Below are positions 11,670-24,397 of a stretch of 64,000 bases of DNA, one piece after another; the first letter of the stretch is position 1; every line of letters starts with the position of its first letter. A model generated the notes under the pieces. That model was not told where the DNA came from, did not search any database, and saw only the letters and a program-made list of their open reading frames with translations. A program made the position numbers and the translations under genes. Origin of the DNA: Oryza sativa Japonica Group (Eukaryota > Streptophyta > Magnoliopsida > Poales > Poaceae); the NCBI RefSeq assembly GCF_034140825.1, contig NC_089037.1:4180501-4244500 (forward strand), in the 5' to 3' direction.

Positions 11670-12494
11670 TTAACACCTTGTCGATTCCCCATGGATGTTG
11701 TCAAGAATGGCAATTACACCAACCACAAACGCCTGGTCATAACCTGGCTGCACCACCACATGGTAGAAGTCCTTACCAGCCAGCATCCCTTTCACTCCAA
11801 TCTAGTGAAATAAAATACAACAAATGCTTGTAAACATTTTTTACCATATGATATAATTCCATTCCTGATCAAGTTCATTTCAACTCCATTGCCATGACCG
11901 AAGAGTTTCATTACCTGTGCTACGACATGGCCTGCTCGGCTCCTGACAGTGCAAGCTCTCTGAGAAAATGACCCGATCACCTCATAATCCCAGTGCCTCT
12001 TTCTTCCCTTTGGCTCAACAGCGACCCTGACATCGCCGTTCATGCAGAGCACCGGCTTAGGATCTTGAAAGCTGAAAACCAGCTTGCTGGGTTCACCATA
12101 GTCCATGAGATATCCCTTCCACCAATTGTTAATGCTCAACACTTGAACAACTCCTCCCTGAAAAATCAAAAGTTGATCAAGCATGCAGTGTTCTGAACAT
12201 CATGGCATCTACTCAGATTGAAAACATTTCAGGTGAAGTCTAATCTTGAGTTGGTTTCACCTTCTTGTGGATGAAGAGGATGGCAGTGCCATCACCGTCC
12301 CTGACGATCAGCTGGCCGCTAGCACCGATGATCCCGCAGCCGTCGACGCTGAAGACGACCCTCTGATCACGGTCGGTGACGACGAACCCGCCGCCGTTCA
12401 CCGTGGGAGGGCGGCGGCGCACCATCAGCACGGCTTGCGAGCTGCTGCAGAAGATCTTGCTAACAACCGGCGTCAGAGCTGCGTACGCACCCAT
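11670..12494 (-). CDS. LURP-one-related (LOR) protein
   Basis: Predicted 202 aa from three exons: 12494-12261, 12157-11915 and 11801-11670. All junctions are phase 0 and GT-AG. The sequence has the LOR/Tubby-like beta-barrel pattern: VVTDRDQRVVFSVDG, GTAILFIHKK, WWKGYLMDYGEPSKLVFSF, then DVRVAVEPKG...DYEVIGSFSQRACTV and a final hydrophobic helix (FVVGVIAILDNIHG). The length matches the family (about 200-220 aa). Arabidopsis LURP1 is needed for defence against an oomycete; most LOR proteins are uncharacterised and may bind membranes, as tubby and scramblase folds do. A TATTTATT box lies about 100 bp upstream (12591-12600, minus strand). Confidence 0.9.
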
Positions 12495-13149
12495 CTGATA
12501 CGGTAGCTCTTTCAGTTCTTGGAGCTACGAATACTAGTTGTGATCAACGATGAATTGTTTTTACAATGTAGCTTCTGCTAATGCAGGAAAGGAATAAATA
12601 GGGTCATTTGAGTGTACGTGTGTCGCATGACTCATCTGTGCACGGATGATGCATCTGCCTAACCATGGTCTATTGTGAGTTTGTGAGCCAAGCGATTTGG
12701 ATGAAGTTGCAGAGCTGAAGCAACGTATGGCAAACGACCTGGTGATTTGGTCATGGAAAAGTATGGCAAGTGTACAGGAGGAGCTCATAAAGAATCTTTG
12801 AATTCGATTGCTTTGGGCCACCGAACTGCTTTATCATCATCGGATTAAGTGTTTACATTCAATTCATGAAGGTTTATGCCTGATTAAGAGCACAATTATG
12901 CTCCAGTCAGGTCGCTTTAATTTTGATGAACGACAGATGGCAACGCTAAGTAGGAAACTTGGCAGGTTTTGGAGATAATCAGATAAACCGACCTGAGCTT
13001 ATCCTTGTCACAAGTGGTAGCTAATCATGTAATCGTGAGAGTATCCAGCCAGCTTTTAATCCTGATTTCCTTTTTCCGGCTCTAAACATGGTCATGAATC
13101 TTCAGCGCTAAGCAAAAACTCACATGTCACAGTCACCTAAGCAAACTCT
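12495..13149. other. Promoter side of the LOR gene and intergenic
   Basis: Contains the upstream region of the LURP-one-related gene. Beyond its TATA-like box nothing distinctive was seen; the ORFs are short and unsupported. Confidence 0.4.
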
Positions 13150-13639
13150 CATAGTTTCATTCACATACTATGAATTTTTATTTATATATTTATTTTTTAT
13201 AAAAATACAAAAAATATATATTTGAAATTTGTTTTTAAAAATTATATAAATACACTCCTAGTTCTCTTTGCGAGGGTGTCTTTTAAAAATCGTTGTTCTA
13301 GAGGATGAGAAGGGGCCTAAATGTATTTTTTTATTTGTATAGACACTTTCTGCTGGTTTTAATTACTATAAAAACTAGTAACGCTTATTCGACACTTTAA
13401 ATAATTTTAAATGAAAAGGTGATAAAGACATGAAGTTTATCTCTATTGGAGATCGTTTGAAATGTAGATATGGGATTTTATGAAAGTAGATTTTAGATTT
13501 TTTTTTAACGGATGTTTGGATTCTTAAACAATCTTAAATGAAAAGGTTGTGAACTACAATCCTCGAGCTCTATAATTTGATTTCATCCAACTTCATATGA
13601 CATAGTAAATTCCATGTGTACCCTTTAAAACTCACTCAA

Positions 13640-13875
13640 GCTGTGTTCGGAATCATATGTACCTAGCATGCACAGCGCGCACGGACAACGGAGCAGTCCA
13701 TTAGCGCGTAATTAATTAAGTATTAACTATTTTTTTTTAAAGATGGATCAATATGATTTTTTTAAGCAACTTTCGTATAGAAACTTTTTACAAAAAATGC
13801 ACCGTTTAGCAGTTTGAAAAACATGCGCGCGGAATACGATGGAGAGGGGTTGGAACTCATGGTTCCAAACACAGC
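13640..13875. mobile_element. MITE, same family core as 8000-8245
   Basis: 236 bp, from GCTGTGTTCGG to CCAAACACAGC, with CTCAA on both sides (13635-13639, 13876-13880). The core matches the element at 8000-8245 almost throughout, including ATATGATTTTTTTAAGCAAC and a CACCGTTTAG phrase. The five-base flank duplication is unlike the TAA of the other copy, so the true end position is uncertain. Confidence 0.7.
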
Positions 13876-13880
13876 CTCAA

Positions 13881-14585
13881 TCCCTTTCATATCCCTGAAA
13901 TTTACTCGATCATTTCTATACCCCTGAAATTTCAACTTGATCTCTTCCATGCCATTGCCGTTACATTTTCCTTCATTTGAATTGTTTGGTTGCAAATGTT
14001 TTTTATGCCCTTGATGATTTAGGTTTGAATATAAGCTTAAAAAACGATTGAAAATTTTGTTTGAGTGCACAATATGTGCATTTTATAAAACTAATAAGAC
14101 TAAATAATTAGTACAGAAATATTTGACATAAAACAAATGTAATAATTTCAAATCTTTATTTGAATTTTTAATAGGACAATGAATTTTTTTCTATAAAGAA
14201 CATTCATTAAAAAAAATATCATGAGCATATTGGTAATTCTATCTTTTTATGAATGCTCCTTATTTTTTTTAATTTTTTTTAAAATAAAATAAATACATAT
14301 TTTTTATTTCATTATCGAAAAGTAAATTGTCATAAATAATGTATCGCACAACAAACTCATAACTATAATAGTCTCATGTAGTAAACTTTTTCATTTTCAA
14401 TAATGTAATTCATAAATTTCTATGTTCATCCAAAGGTAAAATGGTCATTTTTATAGAAATTAGACGGTCAACTAACTGTCAATTGACAGGAGGGGCATGA
14501 AAGAGATCAAAATCAAATTTTGGGGGTAAAAAATAGGGGCATAGAAGGGATCAGCTAAAATTTCAAGTGTATACGAGGGATTTTC
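13881..14585. mobile_element. Inverted-repeat element nested in the larger one
   Basis: About 100-bp imperfect inverted ends: the left end reads ATCCCTTTCATATCCCTGAA and continues to GATCTCTTCCATGCC. The reverse complement of the right end reads AATCCCTCGTATACACTTGA and continues to GATCTCTTTCATGCC. The interior is AT-rich with no protein. It could be a Mutator-like MITE; the class is inferred only from the long inverted ends. Confidence 0.5.
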
Positions 14586-14780
14586 TCTATGACATATTTG
14601 TAATTAAAAAAATACAAAGTTGACAAGTTATACGGGAAAATTTGCATTTAAGCCTCTTCTCATCCTCCTAGAGAGCGATTTTTTTTTAAAAAAATAAATA
14701 TCATCTTCCCGGTATTTTAAAACAAATATATATTTCTGTAACTTATTTAATTAATAAATATATAAACAAAAAATTCCACC

Positions 14781-16139
14781 TACTCTCATGTCACAAGTAG
14801 TACAAAAAGCAATCAAATTCTCAAGCCCATGGGCTATAGCTTCAACTCCAAAGGCCTCAAGACTGACGAGCTACTGCCATATGGGCTGGGCTTTTCAGGT
14901 GGCCGGCTCGCATTCGCGGCTGGAGAACAGTCAGGTCAAACGAGCTTGGTGCAACCGTGCAACACACAACATGTATTATACCAGATTTTTTTTATCGTTT
15001 CAAAGTTTTACAAAAATATACTCCTCCCGTCCTATAGGAGGAGTATATTTCTATAAAAATTTAAAATAATAATTTATTAAATCTTATAAATAAATAAATA
15101 AAATTCTACCACACCACAAGTCCACTACACCAGCTACAACTTTCTCCTATTACAAGTGCTGGTGGACATGGATTGGATTTTGATGCCTGTCCGAGATGGC
15201 ACCGACAGACACCCGCTCCAATCAGTCCCCCCTCTGATCACTTTCTCCCTTTTTTTTTCATCAACTCCATGATCGATCCGTCCATTTTGCCCACGTCGTG
15301 TTCGTGCATGCGACGGTACGAATAATATATCGCTCTCCTCCTTTGCTGGCTAATGAATGATTTGAGGTCACTGATAAATCGCACATCATGTGTACAGTGG
15401 CTTAGCCAAATGATCCATCGCGCTGGCTGAACTGAGCCACAAAAATTAACGGCAGGACGAGTTGAGTTTGGATTGTAATTGTTGTTGCAGGTGAATGGTT
15501 ACAGTTGAAGAAGAAGCCAGCGTCATGGGGCTCTTGAATTGTGATAGGAGTAGCTTACCAAAACGAAGAATCATCGAGCCCTTAAACACCCTTTTTTTTT
15601 TCGGGAAAGAGAGAAATTGAACACTTTGAAAGTCTCACCTCGTGAACAATATGTAACACGCAGCAACGTTTCTTGGAAGGTGGCAATGGTGTATGGGTGA
15701 ATCGCATCGATTCTTCTCTCGTCATACCACTTACATCATAAAAGAACATTTCCTTTTTGACAAAAAAAGGGTAATCTATCCATCCCAAAATAAATTTATT
15801 TTCACTCATTTCACGCATACCTATACAGGAAAAAAAAGAATACTCTCACTTTATTAAATGTTAATGCAATTATTTCTCACTTTATATACTTCGACTTAAA
15901 TGATTACTAAAAATACGTTTAATTTAGGACAAACTGAAGAAGCAAAAAATAAATTTATTACGGGACAAATGAAGAAAAAACACTAAATTAGTGGAGTGAT
16001 TATAGTATTATGCACAGAGCAGTGACGAACACTGCACTTCTGACAAATATACCCTTTTTAGAGCTCAACAGCAAACAATGAAAACAAAAGGGAACTTGCC
16101 GGAATATAAGTTCACCAACCCTTTTGCTCCACGCTATAA
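14781..16139. other. Intergenic, with a Stowaway-like remnant
   Basis: No gene supported. At 15020-15050 a CTCCTCCCGTCC/GGAGGAG pair is the mark of a Stowaway-type MITE collapsed to its ends. The ORFs at 14788-15069 and 15582-15818 are AT-rich and have no family features. Confidence 0.4.
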
Positions 16140-16402
16140 GAGTACCCGCAATGGTAAAGTAAGGTGCTATCTATAAAACATGTACATCTCAGCAATAGAC
16201 TCGATTAATAGTAAACCACCTTAATAGTATGTCTACATTGGTATCTATAGCTCTCTCATGCATTGCCTCGTTTTTCTCTATAGACTATCTCTAAGTTAGT
16301 AGATAGTTTTGCTCTCTCTCTTCATTTAATACATTCCAAGTAGGAAAATATGCTGACATAGATCTCTTGTAGAGAGCCTATAGATAACCATTGTGGGTGC
16401 CC
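16140..16402 (+). mobile_element. 263-bp Tourist-like MITE, copy 1
   Basis: Starts GAGTACCCGCAATGG and ends CCATTGTGGGTGCCC, with TAA on both sides (16137-16139, 16403-16405). A copy of exactly the same length lies inverted at 32321-32583. TAA/TTA target duplications fit the PIF/Harbinger superfamily. Confidence 0.85.
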
Positions 16403-17364
16403 TAATTCGCCCTTTTTTTCTGACATTTAACACTAATAAATGATATAACTACCCTAAGACCAGATCTAAGAAAATACAATATCCTAAGACTTCTCTGAAA
16501 CTTCGGCTGAACAGAAACCATGGGCAGGTTCAAGTTCAACTATCATGGTCAGTCACAGGCACGTGGGTTATTGTACATTTCGCCGTACATAATGCCAACT
16601 CATAAACACTTAGAAATCGTCTCTCCTAAGATCTATGTGAAGAGTTTCTAAGAACTGTAGTTTTTCATGGAGAAAAATCCAAGGGTCTTTCAGCCATTTG
16701 CACAAGGTGGTGGGCTAGCTGATCTAGGTTTAAAGTCTCTCACATTCTACTTATTTGATAGATCATTTCTTAATATTTACGTTATTTTAACTGTAGCTTC
16801 TCATATAATCTCTAGTTTCTCAAACTGTTTAGATTGTTATCTAAATTCTGAAAATTTGTAGTTGTAGAATATAGAAAATAAACTAGAAATTGAAAGCTGA
16901 AATTTTCAGTTTTTCTAAACTCTTAAAAACTAACTACCAATTAGTAAATTATTGTAATCTTCTAACTCCCGGACAGGGTCCTAGTCTCGTGCCGCCCTGC
17001 ACAAAGACAAACAAAAATTCTTGAGAAACCCAAGTGTTTCAGTCATCCGGTCAGCCAGCGAAACCATCCAAAACTTCCTTGTAAAAACGCCCATGTCGCC
17101 CATGACTTCCACCCATAGCACGAGCTGACTGCAAAATATAAAAATCCGGCAACACTGACACAGCCACAAGACGCGACACCTCCCCTGAATGAATGAATGA
17201 ATCCTACTAGGCCAGCACTGCTGCTGCCTGCTGCTCCCAACTCGACGACGCCAACCACCTCGCCTCGCTTAGCTCCCACCTAAACAGTAAGAGCACACAG
17301 CCCAAACCGGCGGGAGATCCGAAGCGCAGCCAAGAACGCATCACTGTCCTCTTCGTCTTCGTGC
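16403..17364. other. Intergenic and lipoxygenase promoter
   Basis: The last 200 bp before 17365 are GC-rich and should include the lipoxygenase leader. No clear TATA box was found. The short ORFs on both strands here have no support. Confidence 0.4.
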
Positions 17365-20300
17365 ATGGAGTTGACCGGCCTGACGCGGGCGGCGGCGGCG
17401 GCCACCGTGACGCCGCCGGCGCCGCGCCGGGGATGGGGCGAGCTCCGGTTCGCGCCGCTGCTGCCCGGCGAGCGGCATGGGAGGAGGAAGGTGGTGGTGG
17501 CGGCCATCAGCGAGGAGGTGCCGCGGCTGGCGGCGTCGCCGTCGTCGGGGATCAAGGGCGGCGGGGCCGGGGAGAGGCGGCCGGCGCCGGAGAAGGTGGC
17601 GCTGCGGGCGGCGCTGACGGTGCGGCGGAAGCAGAAGGAGGACATCAAGGAGGCGGTGGCCGGACACCTCGACGCGCTCTGGGACATGGTCGGCCGGAAT
17701 GTCGTGCTCGAGCTCATCAGCACCAAGATCCACCCAAGTAAGAAGAATCAAGCAAAGCACTCCATTTTCTTGGGAGTAAGCTTTTAAGCTAGCACCTCGC
17801 CGAGTTGACTTCAAATCTCACCTTTATTCGAGCTGTTTATTTTAGTTCTTCTTTTTTTGGATAAAGTTTAAGCTTGTTTTGATCGTTTTTCTACTTTACT
17901 GGGAGCTGGAAATGCAAAGTTGCTAGTACCTTTTTTTGGCTTCAGCTCCGTTTGCTCCTCATGGTCCTGGGTAGGTAGCAGATGGCAGTCAGGGGATTCT
18001 GATTAGATGCAGATGATCACCAGATCTTTATAATTTATAATGGAGTTAGTATAATGAGAGCATGGAGATGGAGAGCATGTGTCCGTTGCATTAGGATATT
18101 CACACTGCATTTTTTTCCAACTACCTTTTCATGCTTACAAAAGAGTATCCAAGCAATTGGAGCTACTCTATATACTTTTTAAACACTGACATCTTTCAGA
18201 AAACTAGAAAAATCCCAAGATTTGCAAGTTGGAGAAAGGAAATAAATGGAATGGTTATTTTAACAGAGCTTTCTTTCTACCTTTAAATCCAAAGCGCCCA
18301 CCGGAATCTTCAGAGTACTTCAATGCAGAGCCTCCCCTTTTCATGATCACATCAGAATTTTTTGCCCCTTTAGAAAAAAAAAAGCATCAGAATATTTCGT
18401 GACTAAATGGATCATAACTGTGCACGCAAGTAAATATCTTTCCCTTGTCTCCATGATCCGCGAAAGTTCTTGTCCCTTTCTTGTCAATTTTTACATGTCT
18501 CCAAATTTGACTTGCCTTGCCAACTTTCCCAGCTCTGACTGAGTTGTTGCTGCTGCTGATGATGATGATGAATCTTTCACAGGGACCAAGAAGCCGATGC
18601 AGAGTGGCCGTGTGTCCATCAAGGACTGGTGCCAGAAGAGGGGAGCCAAGGGCGACCACGTCGTGTACACGGCCGAGTTCACGGTGGACGCCGACTTCGG
18701 CGAGCCGGGCGCCATCGCCGTGGCCAACCGGCACAACAGGGAGTTCTTCCTGGAGAGCATCGTCGTCGAGGGCGGCGGCCTGCCGTGCGGGCCTGTGCAC
18801 TTCGCCTGCAACTCCTGGGTGCAGTCCACCAGAGAGCTGCCAACAAAGAGGGTGTTCTTCAGCAACAAGGTACTCTGAACATTCCGTTCAATTATTTTTC
18901 TTTGGTCCAAGGAAAAAAAAAAACGTGTTTTGAGGCTGTGATATTATCATGGCTAGGTGATCCTTACAGTAGTCATGTTCCAGTTAATAGTGATATTAGT
19001 CACTAAGCTGGTTGTGCATCATTGTCTGTGATGGTGATTGGGGAAAGAAGGCCATTAACTACAAAACGAGGTGGCAGGCCAGCCTAAAGGCATGATTTTT
19101 AGAGTTACTGCTAGTGTGTCATTGTCAAAAACCCGATTATTTGGCATGATTTTTATTGAGTTATGTCATGTCCAAATGTTGTTTAATTTCTCAGCTTTTA
19201 GATGGGTCATAGGCCTGTCAGTAGAACGTATCTATGGCCTGTCCGAGAACGATCTTTTGGCACTAGGTTAAATGAACTGAGTGGGGCACCAATGCCTTAT
19301 GCATCTTCATGTGTATAATGCGGTGTGGTTTTTCCAGCACTTTCAAACAGGACTGTCAATTCTTTACATTTTGCTCCAAAGGAAGTCAAGACAACTATAA
19401 AAGAATTTAGGTTAGGTTGTGATCCCACTTGGCTGTTTTTTGGCCTTCAAATGGTGACTTGATTTCTTTGATGAGAAAGTGATAACAATTCTAAAAAAAA
19501 TATTCACTTGAAGATTACGTAATTCAGATTTCTGATAATATATGAATGGTCTCATGCAGCCATATTTACCTTCTGAAACACCTCCCGGGCTTAGAGAACT
19601 AAGGGAGAAGGAACTTAAAGACCTAAGAGGAGATGGCACAGGTGTTCGGAAATTATCTGACAGAATATATGATTATGCCACATACAATGATTTGGGAAAT
19701 CCAGATAAGGGGAAGGAATTCATCAGGCCGATCCTTGGAGGAGAGAAGATACCTTACCCACGGCGTTGCCGGACTGGTCGCCCGCCAACGGATACCAGTA
19801 AGTTCTGTTTGCACACGATCCTTAGCGGATTATAGAGAAGGGAATTGGGTAAAAGGCAGAAAGGTGCGTGTTATTTTCCAACTATAACTAGCACGAAGCT
19901 TGTGCATGTCCAATTCCATTTTGATCAAAGACCAGGTCACTTTCAGATGTGATAGCTTGCCCCTTCAATAAACAATCCTTCACCACGTGGTTTGATTCCT
20001 TGATGGTGCCAGGATTTGACAAAAGAATATGTAACTTTTAACTTCTGAATAACGCTTGACTTTATGCAAGACCTAGAAGTCATATCTATCCATAAGCAGG
20101 CAAAAATCTATGGCGTACACTCCAATGGGGAAAAAATACCGAGAATTGCCTAATTGAAACAGAAAAGAGCAGCTCAAGAGTATCAGATTAGGATCATGGC
20201 AATTTCTTCTGGGTGAAGAGTCTTGTCAGGTACTGAGTATTGCCAATAGTTAGGCTGAAAGTATATGACATATATGCCCATTAACAACCGGGACCAATAG

Positions 20301-23098
20301 AACTATAGACCTTATGGATGGCCTTTTCTATATTGTTTAGTCTTTGGAATGGTGTTCTTGGACTCTAGCCACAGTACCGAATACAAACTGGCCATGCAAG
20401 TCCTAGTGAATATTAAACTAATCAATATAATTTGACATTATCCCTAGCAATTATTAGACTCTCAGGACTCCCTGTAGGATTGTTGCTGTAATGTGTTTCT
20501 GGATTACTCGGAACAAGTTTTTTTTTTTTTACGAGGGTTCTAAGTGGTTAATTATTACTTCTATTTGTGTCATCAACCATGCACTTCACTATAAAGTTTA
20601 AAGTGGTCCAACGAATGCTTCCAGATAAATTTTGGAATTTCACCTAATCAAACAGTTAAAATGTAGAATTAACTTTATGCTTTACCTGTGTAGACATGCT
20701 AGCAGAGAGCAGAGTAGAGAAGCCGCATCCAATATATGTTCCCCGCGATGAGGCATTTGAGGAGCTGAAGCAGGGTGCCTTCTCATCAGGGAGGCTCCGG
20801 GCAGTACTTCACACATTGATCCCATCGCTGATTGCATCCATCTCAGCTGAGACCCACAATTTCCAAGGCTTCCACCACATCGACAACCTCTATAAGGAGG
20901 GCCTCAGGCTGAAGCTGGGCCTGCAAGAACACCTATTCCAGAAGATACCACTTGTTCAGAAGATTCAAGAGTCGAGCGAAGGGATGCTTCGTTACGACAC
21001 TCCTAGCATTCTTTCTAGTAAGCAATGATCATTAATTCGTTTTTTACCTCAAGCTGATTTGCCAGCAGAAAAAGTTTCTTCGAATTCAAGAACCCTTAAG
21101 AATCACCACTAACAATGTCTCCCTCATTCTGCAGAGGACAAGTTTGCATGGCTCCGTGACGATGAGTTTGCTAGGCAGGCTGTTGCAGGAATAAACCCAG
21201 TTAACATTGAGCGGCTGCAGGTAATAAGATGAAATCATGATCCTCAGCTCAGTCACAGAAATTTGTTTTTAATGTTGATCAACATCTGTAATCCATAACC
21301 TGATTTTTGGTAAAAACTTAACTGAGATAATTGCCTGGAAATAGGTTTTCCCACCAGTGAGCAAGCTGGATCCTGCAATCTATGGACCACCAGAATCATC
21401 AATTACTGAAACACACATAGCTGGACATCTCAACGGACTCACAGTACAACAGGTACCATCATTTTGATGAGGTCTTAAATCATGTCCAGTAGTGTCCCCA
21501 TGGTTATTCTTTCTGATCACATGTCACAATTGAAGGCAATGGACGAAGCAAAGCTGTTCATAGTGGACTACCATGACGCATACCTGCCATTCTTGGACCG
21601 GATCAATGCGATAGATGGACGGAAAGCATATGCGACCCGAACAATCTTCTTCCTGACAGAAGCTGGCACACTGAAACCGATCGCTATCGAGCTTAGTCTT
21701 CCTCCAGCCAAGCCAGGGGAGCCTCGGCCAAGCAAGGTCCTGACGCCTCCCTATGATGCTACCTCGAATTGGCTCTGGATGCTTGCCAAGGCCCATGTCA
21801 GCTCCAACGATGCTGGTGTCCATCAGCTGGTCAATCACTGGTAAAAAAAAAAAAGAACAAACATGCCATAATGTTGTCACTGCTGCCTTGACAAGAACAC
21901 CAAATTGTCAGGTAACTTCTGAACATTGTGACTAACCGGGTCCTCTCTTTCAGGCTTAGGACGCATGCAACAATGGAGCCGTTCATCCTGGCGGCGCACC
22001 GGCATATGAGCGCAATGCACCCCATCTTCAAGCTCCTGCACCCGCACATGCGGTACACGCTCGAGATCAACGCGCTTGCACGGCAGAGCCTCATCAACGC
22101 CGACGGAGTGATCGAGTCCTGCTTCACCCCCGGCCCTGTCTCCGGCGAGATCAGCGCTGCTTACTACCGTAACCACTGGCGGTTCGACCTGGAGGGCCTC
22201 CCTTCCGACCTCATCCGCAGGCAATGCCCTCTCCTCCCCATCACCATCCATCATCTGATTCTGAACAAACGACGAAGCTTTTGTACTTTCATGGTCACTG
22301 ACATTGCCTGATTCGTCTGCAATTCTCAGGGGAGTTGCTGTGGAGGACGCGACGCAGCCCCATGGCGTCAGGCTTCTCATCGAGGACTACCCATACGCGA
22401 ATGATGGGCTCCTGCTCTGGTCGGCAATTCGAAGCTGGGTGGAGTCCTACGTGCAGCTCTACTACCCGGACGCCGGGACGGTGCAGTGCGATCTTGAGCT
22501 GCAGGGGTGGTACCACGAGTCGATCCATGTCGGGCACGGCGACCTCCGGCACGCGCCGTGGTGGCCGCCGCTCTCCACGCCGGTGGACCTGGCGTCCATC
22601 CTGACGACGCTGGTCTGGCTCGCGTCGGCGCAGCACGCGGCGCTCAACTTCGGGCAGTACCCGCTGGGCGGGTACGTCCCGAACCGGCCGCCGCTGATAC
22701 GGCGGCTGCTGCCGGACCTGGAGCGCGACGCGGCGGAGTACGCCGCGTTCCTCGCCGACCCGCACCGCTTCTTCCTGAACGCGATGCCCGGGGTGCTGGA
22801 GGCGACCAAGTTCATGGCGGTGGTGGACACGCTGTCGACGCACTCGCCCGACGAGGAGTACCTCGGCGAGGGGCGGGACGAGGGCGGCGTGCCGTGGACG
22901 GCGGACGAGGCGGCCGTGGCGGCGCACGGCATGTTCGCGGCCGATGTGCGACGCGCCGAGGAGACCATCGAGAGGCGGAACGCCGACCACGGCCGGAAGA
23001 ACCGGTGCGGCGCCGGGGTGCTGCCGTACGAACTGCTGGCGCCCAGCTCGCCGCCGGGGGTCACCTGCCGCGGCGTGCCCAACAGCATCTCCATCTGA
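17365..23098 (+). CDS. Plastid 13-lipoxygenase (type-2 LOX)
   Basis: Predicted 918 aa from nine exons: 17365-17737, 18583-18869, 19560-19797, 20694-21017, 21135-21220, 21345-21452, 21536-21840, 21954-22220 and 22330-23098. It oxygenates linolenic/linoleic acid, the first committed step to jasmonate and green-leaf volatiles. The N-terminus (Ala, Arg and Pro rich, about 60 aa) looks like a chloroplast transit peptide, then a PLAT domain (to about 220) and the catalytic domain. All five iron ligands are present: H573, H578, H765, N769 and the C-terminal I918. C630-F631 at the Sloane position favours 13-oxygenation, and A616 at the Coffa position favours S products. Intron 8 has a GC donor (CAG|GCAATG) where no GT fits; the protein is continuous and conserved across it ([18 protein letters not shown]). 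Confidence 0.95.
22221..22329 (+). other. Non-canonical GC-AG intron (lipoxygenase intron 8)
   Basis: The exon ends CCGCAG and the intron starts GCAATGCC; it ends TTCTCAG at 22329. The neighbouring protein sequence matches lipoxygenases exactly across this junction, and no GT donor preserves the frame. GC donors typically follow a strong AG exon end, as here. Confidence 0.85.
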
Positions 23099-24397
23099 TC
23101 TGGCGACATTGCCGATCCATTCATTCCTCTTTGTGTTCTGGATCAATAATTTTAGTAAAATGAATATGAAATAGGAGTATTAATCAGTATCCGTACCCAA
23201 ACGAAACCAAACCCTCCGCTTCTCCACCGCTCCAGTGCCGCAGCCCTCGCCGGAGTTCGGTGACTGGGGGCCTCCGAACTCCGGGACCTGCAGACGACGA
23301 CATCCTACGCAGCCTTGTCCCTGCCTCTGCTCACCGGCGACGATCACCTCGCGCCCATTCAGGGACCATGTTAGAAAACAACAGTGTTGTGGTGACAGAC
23401 TTCTCAGATGATGATAGCAATTGTGAATGTTCTGTAAAAAAGGAAGAAGATTGTGAGAGTGTAAGAACGAGAGCAAAATGGGCTTTTCAGCATCTATTCA
23501 GTTTGCAATGTTGAGGTGAAGGCAATGCCTTACTGATCTTGCAATTATGCTCTGCGCCACTGAACTTTGCTTGCTCATAGTCATACCTCGTAGTTGCTGA
23601 ACATCTCAAGGCGTCACGGCGTCGAAATCGTTTGCAACACCTGCAGGTTGTTTGGAGATCTTACCGCATTTGACGGCTCCATTGTTTGGCTTATAATGGT
23701 ATATTTGTAAACAATAAGTAATTTGTGAATAAAATTTTTTATATATGTATTCTTAGCGACCTAAAAGTAAAGGTTGAAAAATAAACTTCGATTAAAAAAG
23801 GTCAAAATCACCTTCAAATTATAGGTTGAAAGTTTAAATTTTGACTGATAAGCATAAGCGAAAAGATGAGGCCTGAAAATGTGAAACATGGCAAAGACCT
23901 GCTGATAAGAATAGAGTGAGCTTGCACGGGTACAAGTTCAGAAACGACCTGAAGATCAATATTTCCTTCAGAAAGGCCTTTCCCTTGTCAAGTAGGAACA
24001 GGTGCCAAGCCAGAAATGCCCTGCCTTTTAAGACTGAACTCTAGAAGCAGTTTCCACTAAATGATGTGTTGAGACACTGCCTGCCTTGAAGACTTGAACT
24101 CTTGATAACAGGTTGCTAATTTTCTTCACAAAGTCCATCAATGTACAAAGTAAAGGGACACAAAAGTAGGGCTTATAGCATGAGAAAACTAAAAATTTAG
24201 TACTACACAGAAGATAAGCTACCTGAACAAAGATTACACACTGGAAAAGTGTCATATCAGCGCATTCACAACTTGTAACACCCAACAACAGATAAGAACA
24301 CGTGTGATTCCATTTCATTTGTATAAAGACAGGCATGGATAGGCAATTTTATGCATATCAACATCTCTTCTTCTTTTTTTACAACAGGATTATGCAA
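23099..24397. other. Intergenic between lipoxygenase and CCX; possible short transcript
   Basis: Convergent 3' ends. At 23200-23514 (+) a C/G-rich leader-like stretch precedes an ORF with the acidic/Lys-rich segment TDFSDDDSNCECSVKKEED. It has no recognised family and could be a gene fragment. At about 23690-23880 lies a MITE-like piece related to 2225-2660. Confidence 0.4.

Larger units (their letters stand above)
13150..14780. mobile_element. Inverted-repeat DNA element with other elements nested inside
   Basis: The left arm (about 13165-13325) and right arm (about 14640-14780) are imperfect inverted copies; the inner ends read GAGGATGAGAAGGGGCCTAAAT on the left and ATTTAAGCCTCTTCTCATCC on the right. 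Between them lie a MITE (13640-13875) and a second inverted-repeat element (about 13881-14585). Long terminal repeats of about 150 bp suggest a Mutator-like or fold-back element. The exact ends and target duplications were not fixed. Confidence 0.55.

Noticed and set aside
22295-23146. 283-codon minus-strand ORF opposite the last lipoxygenase exon
   Set aside because: Composition-driven shadow; the lipoxygenase frame has all catalytic residues.
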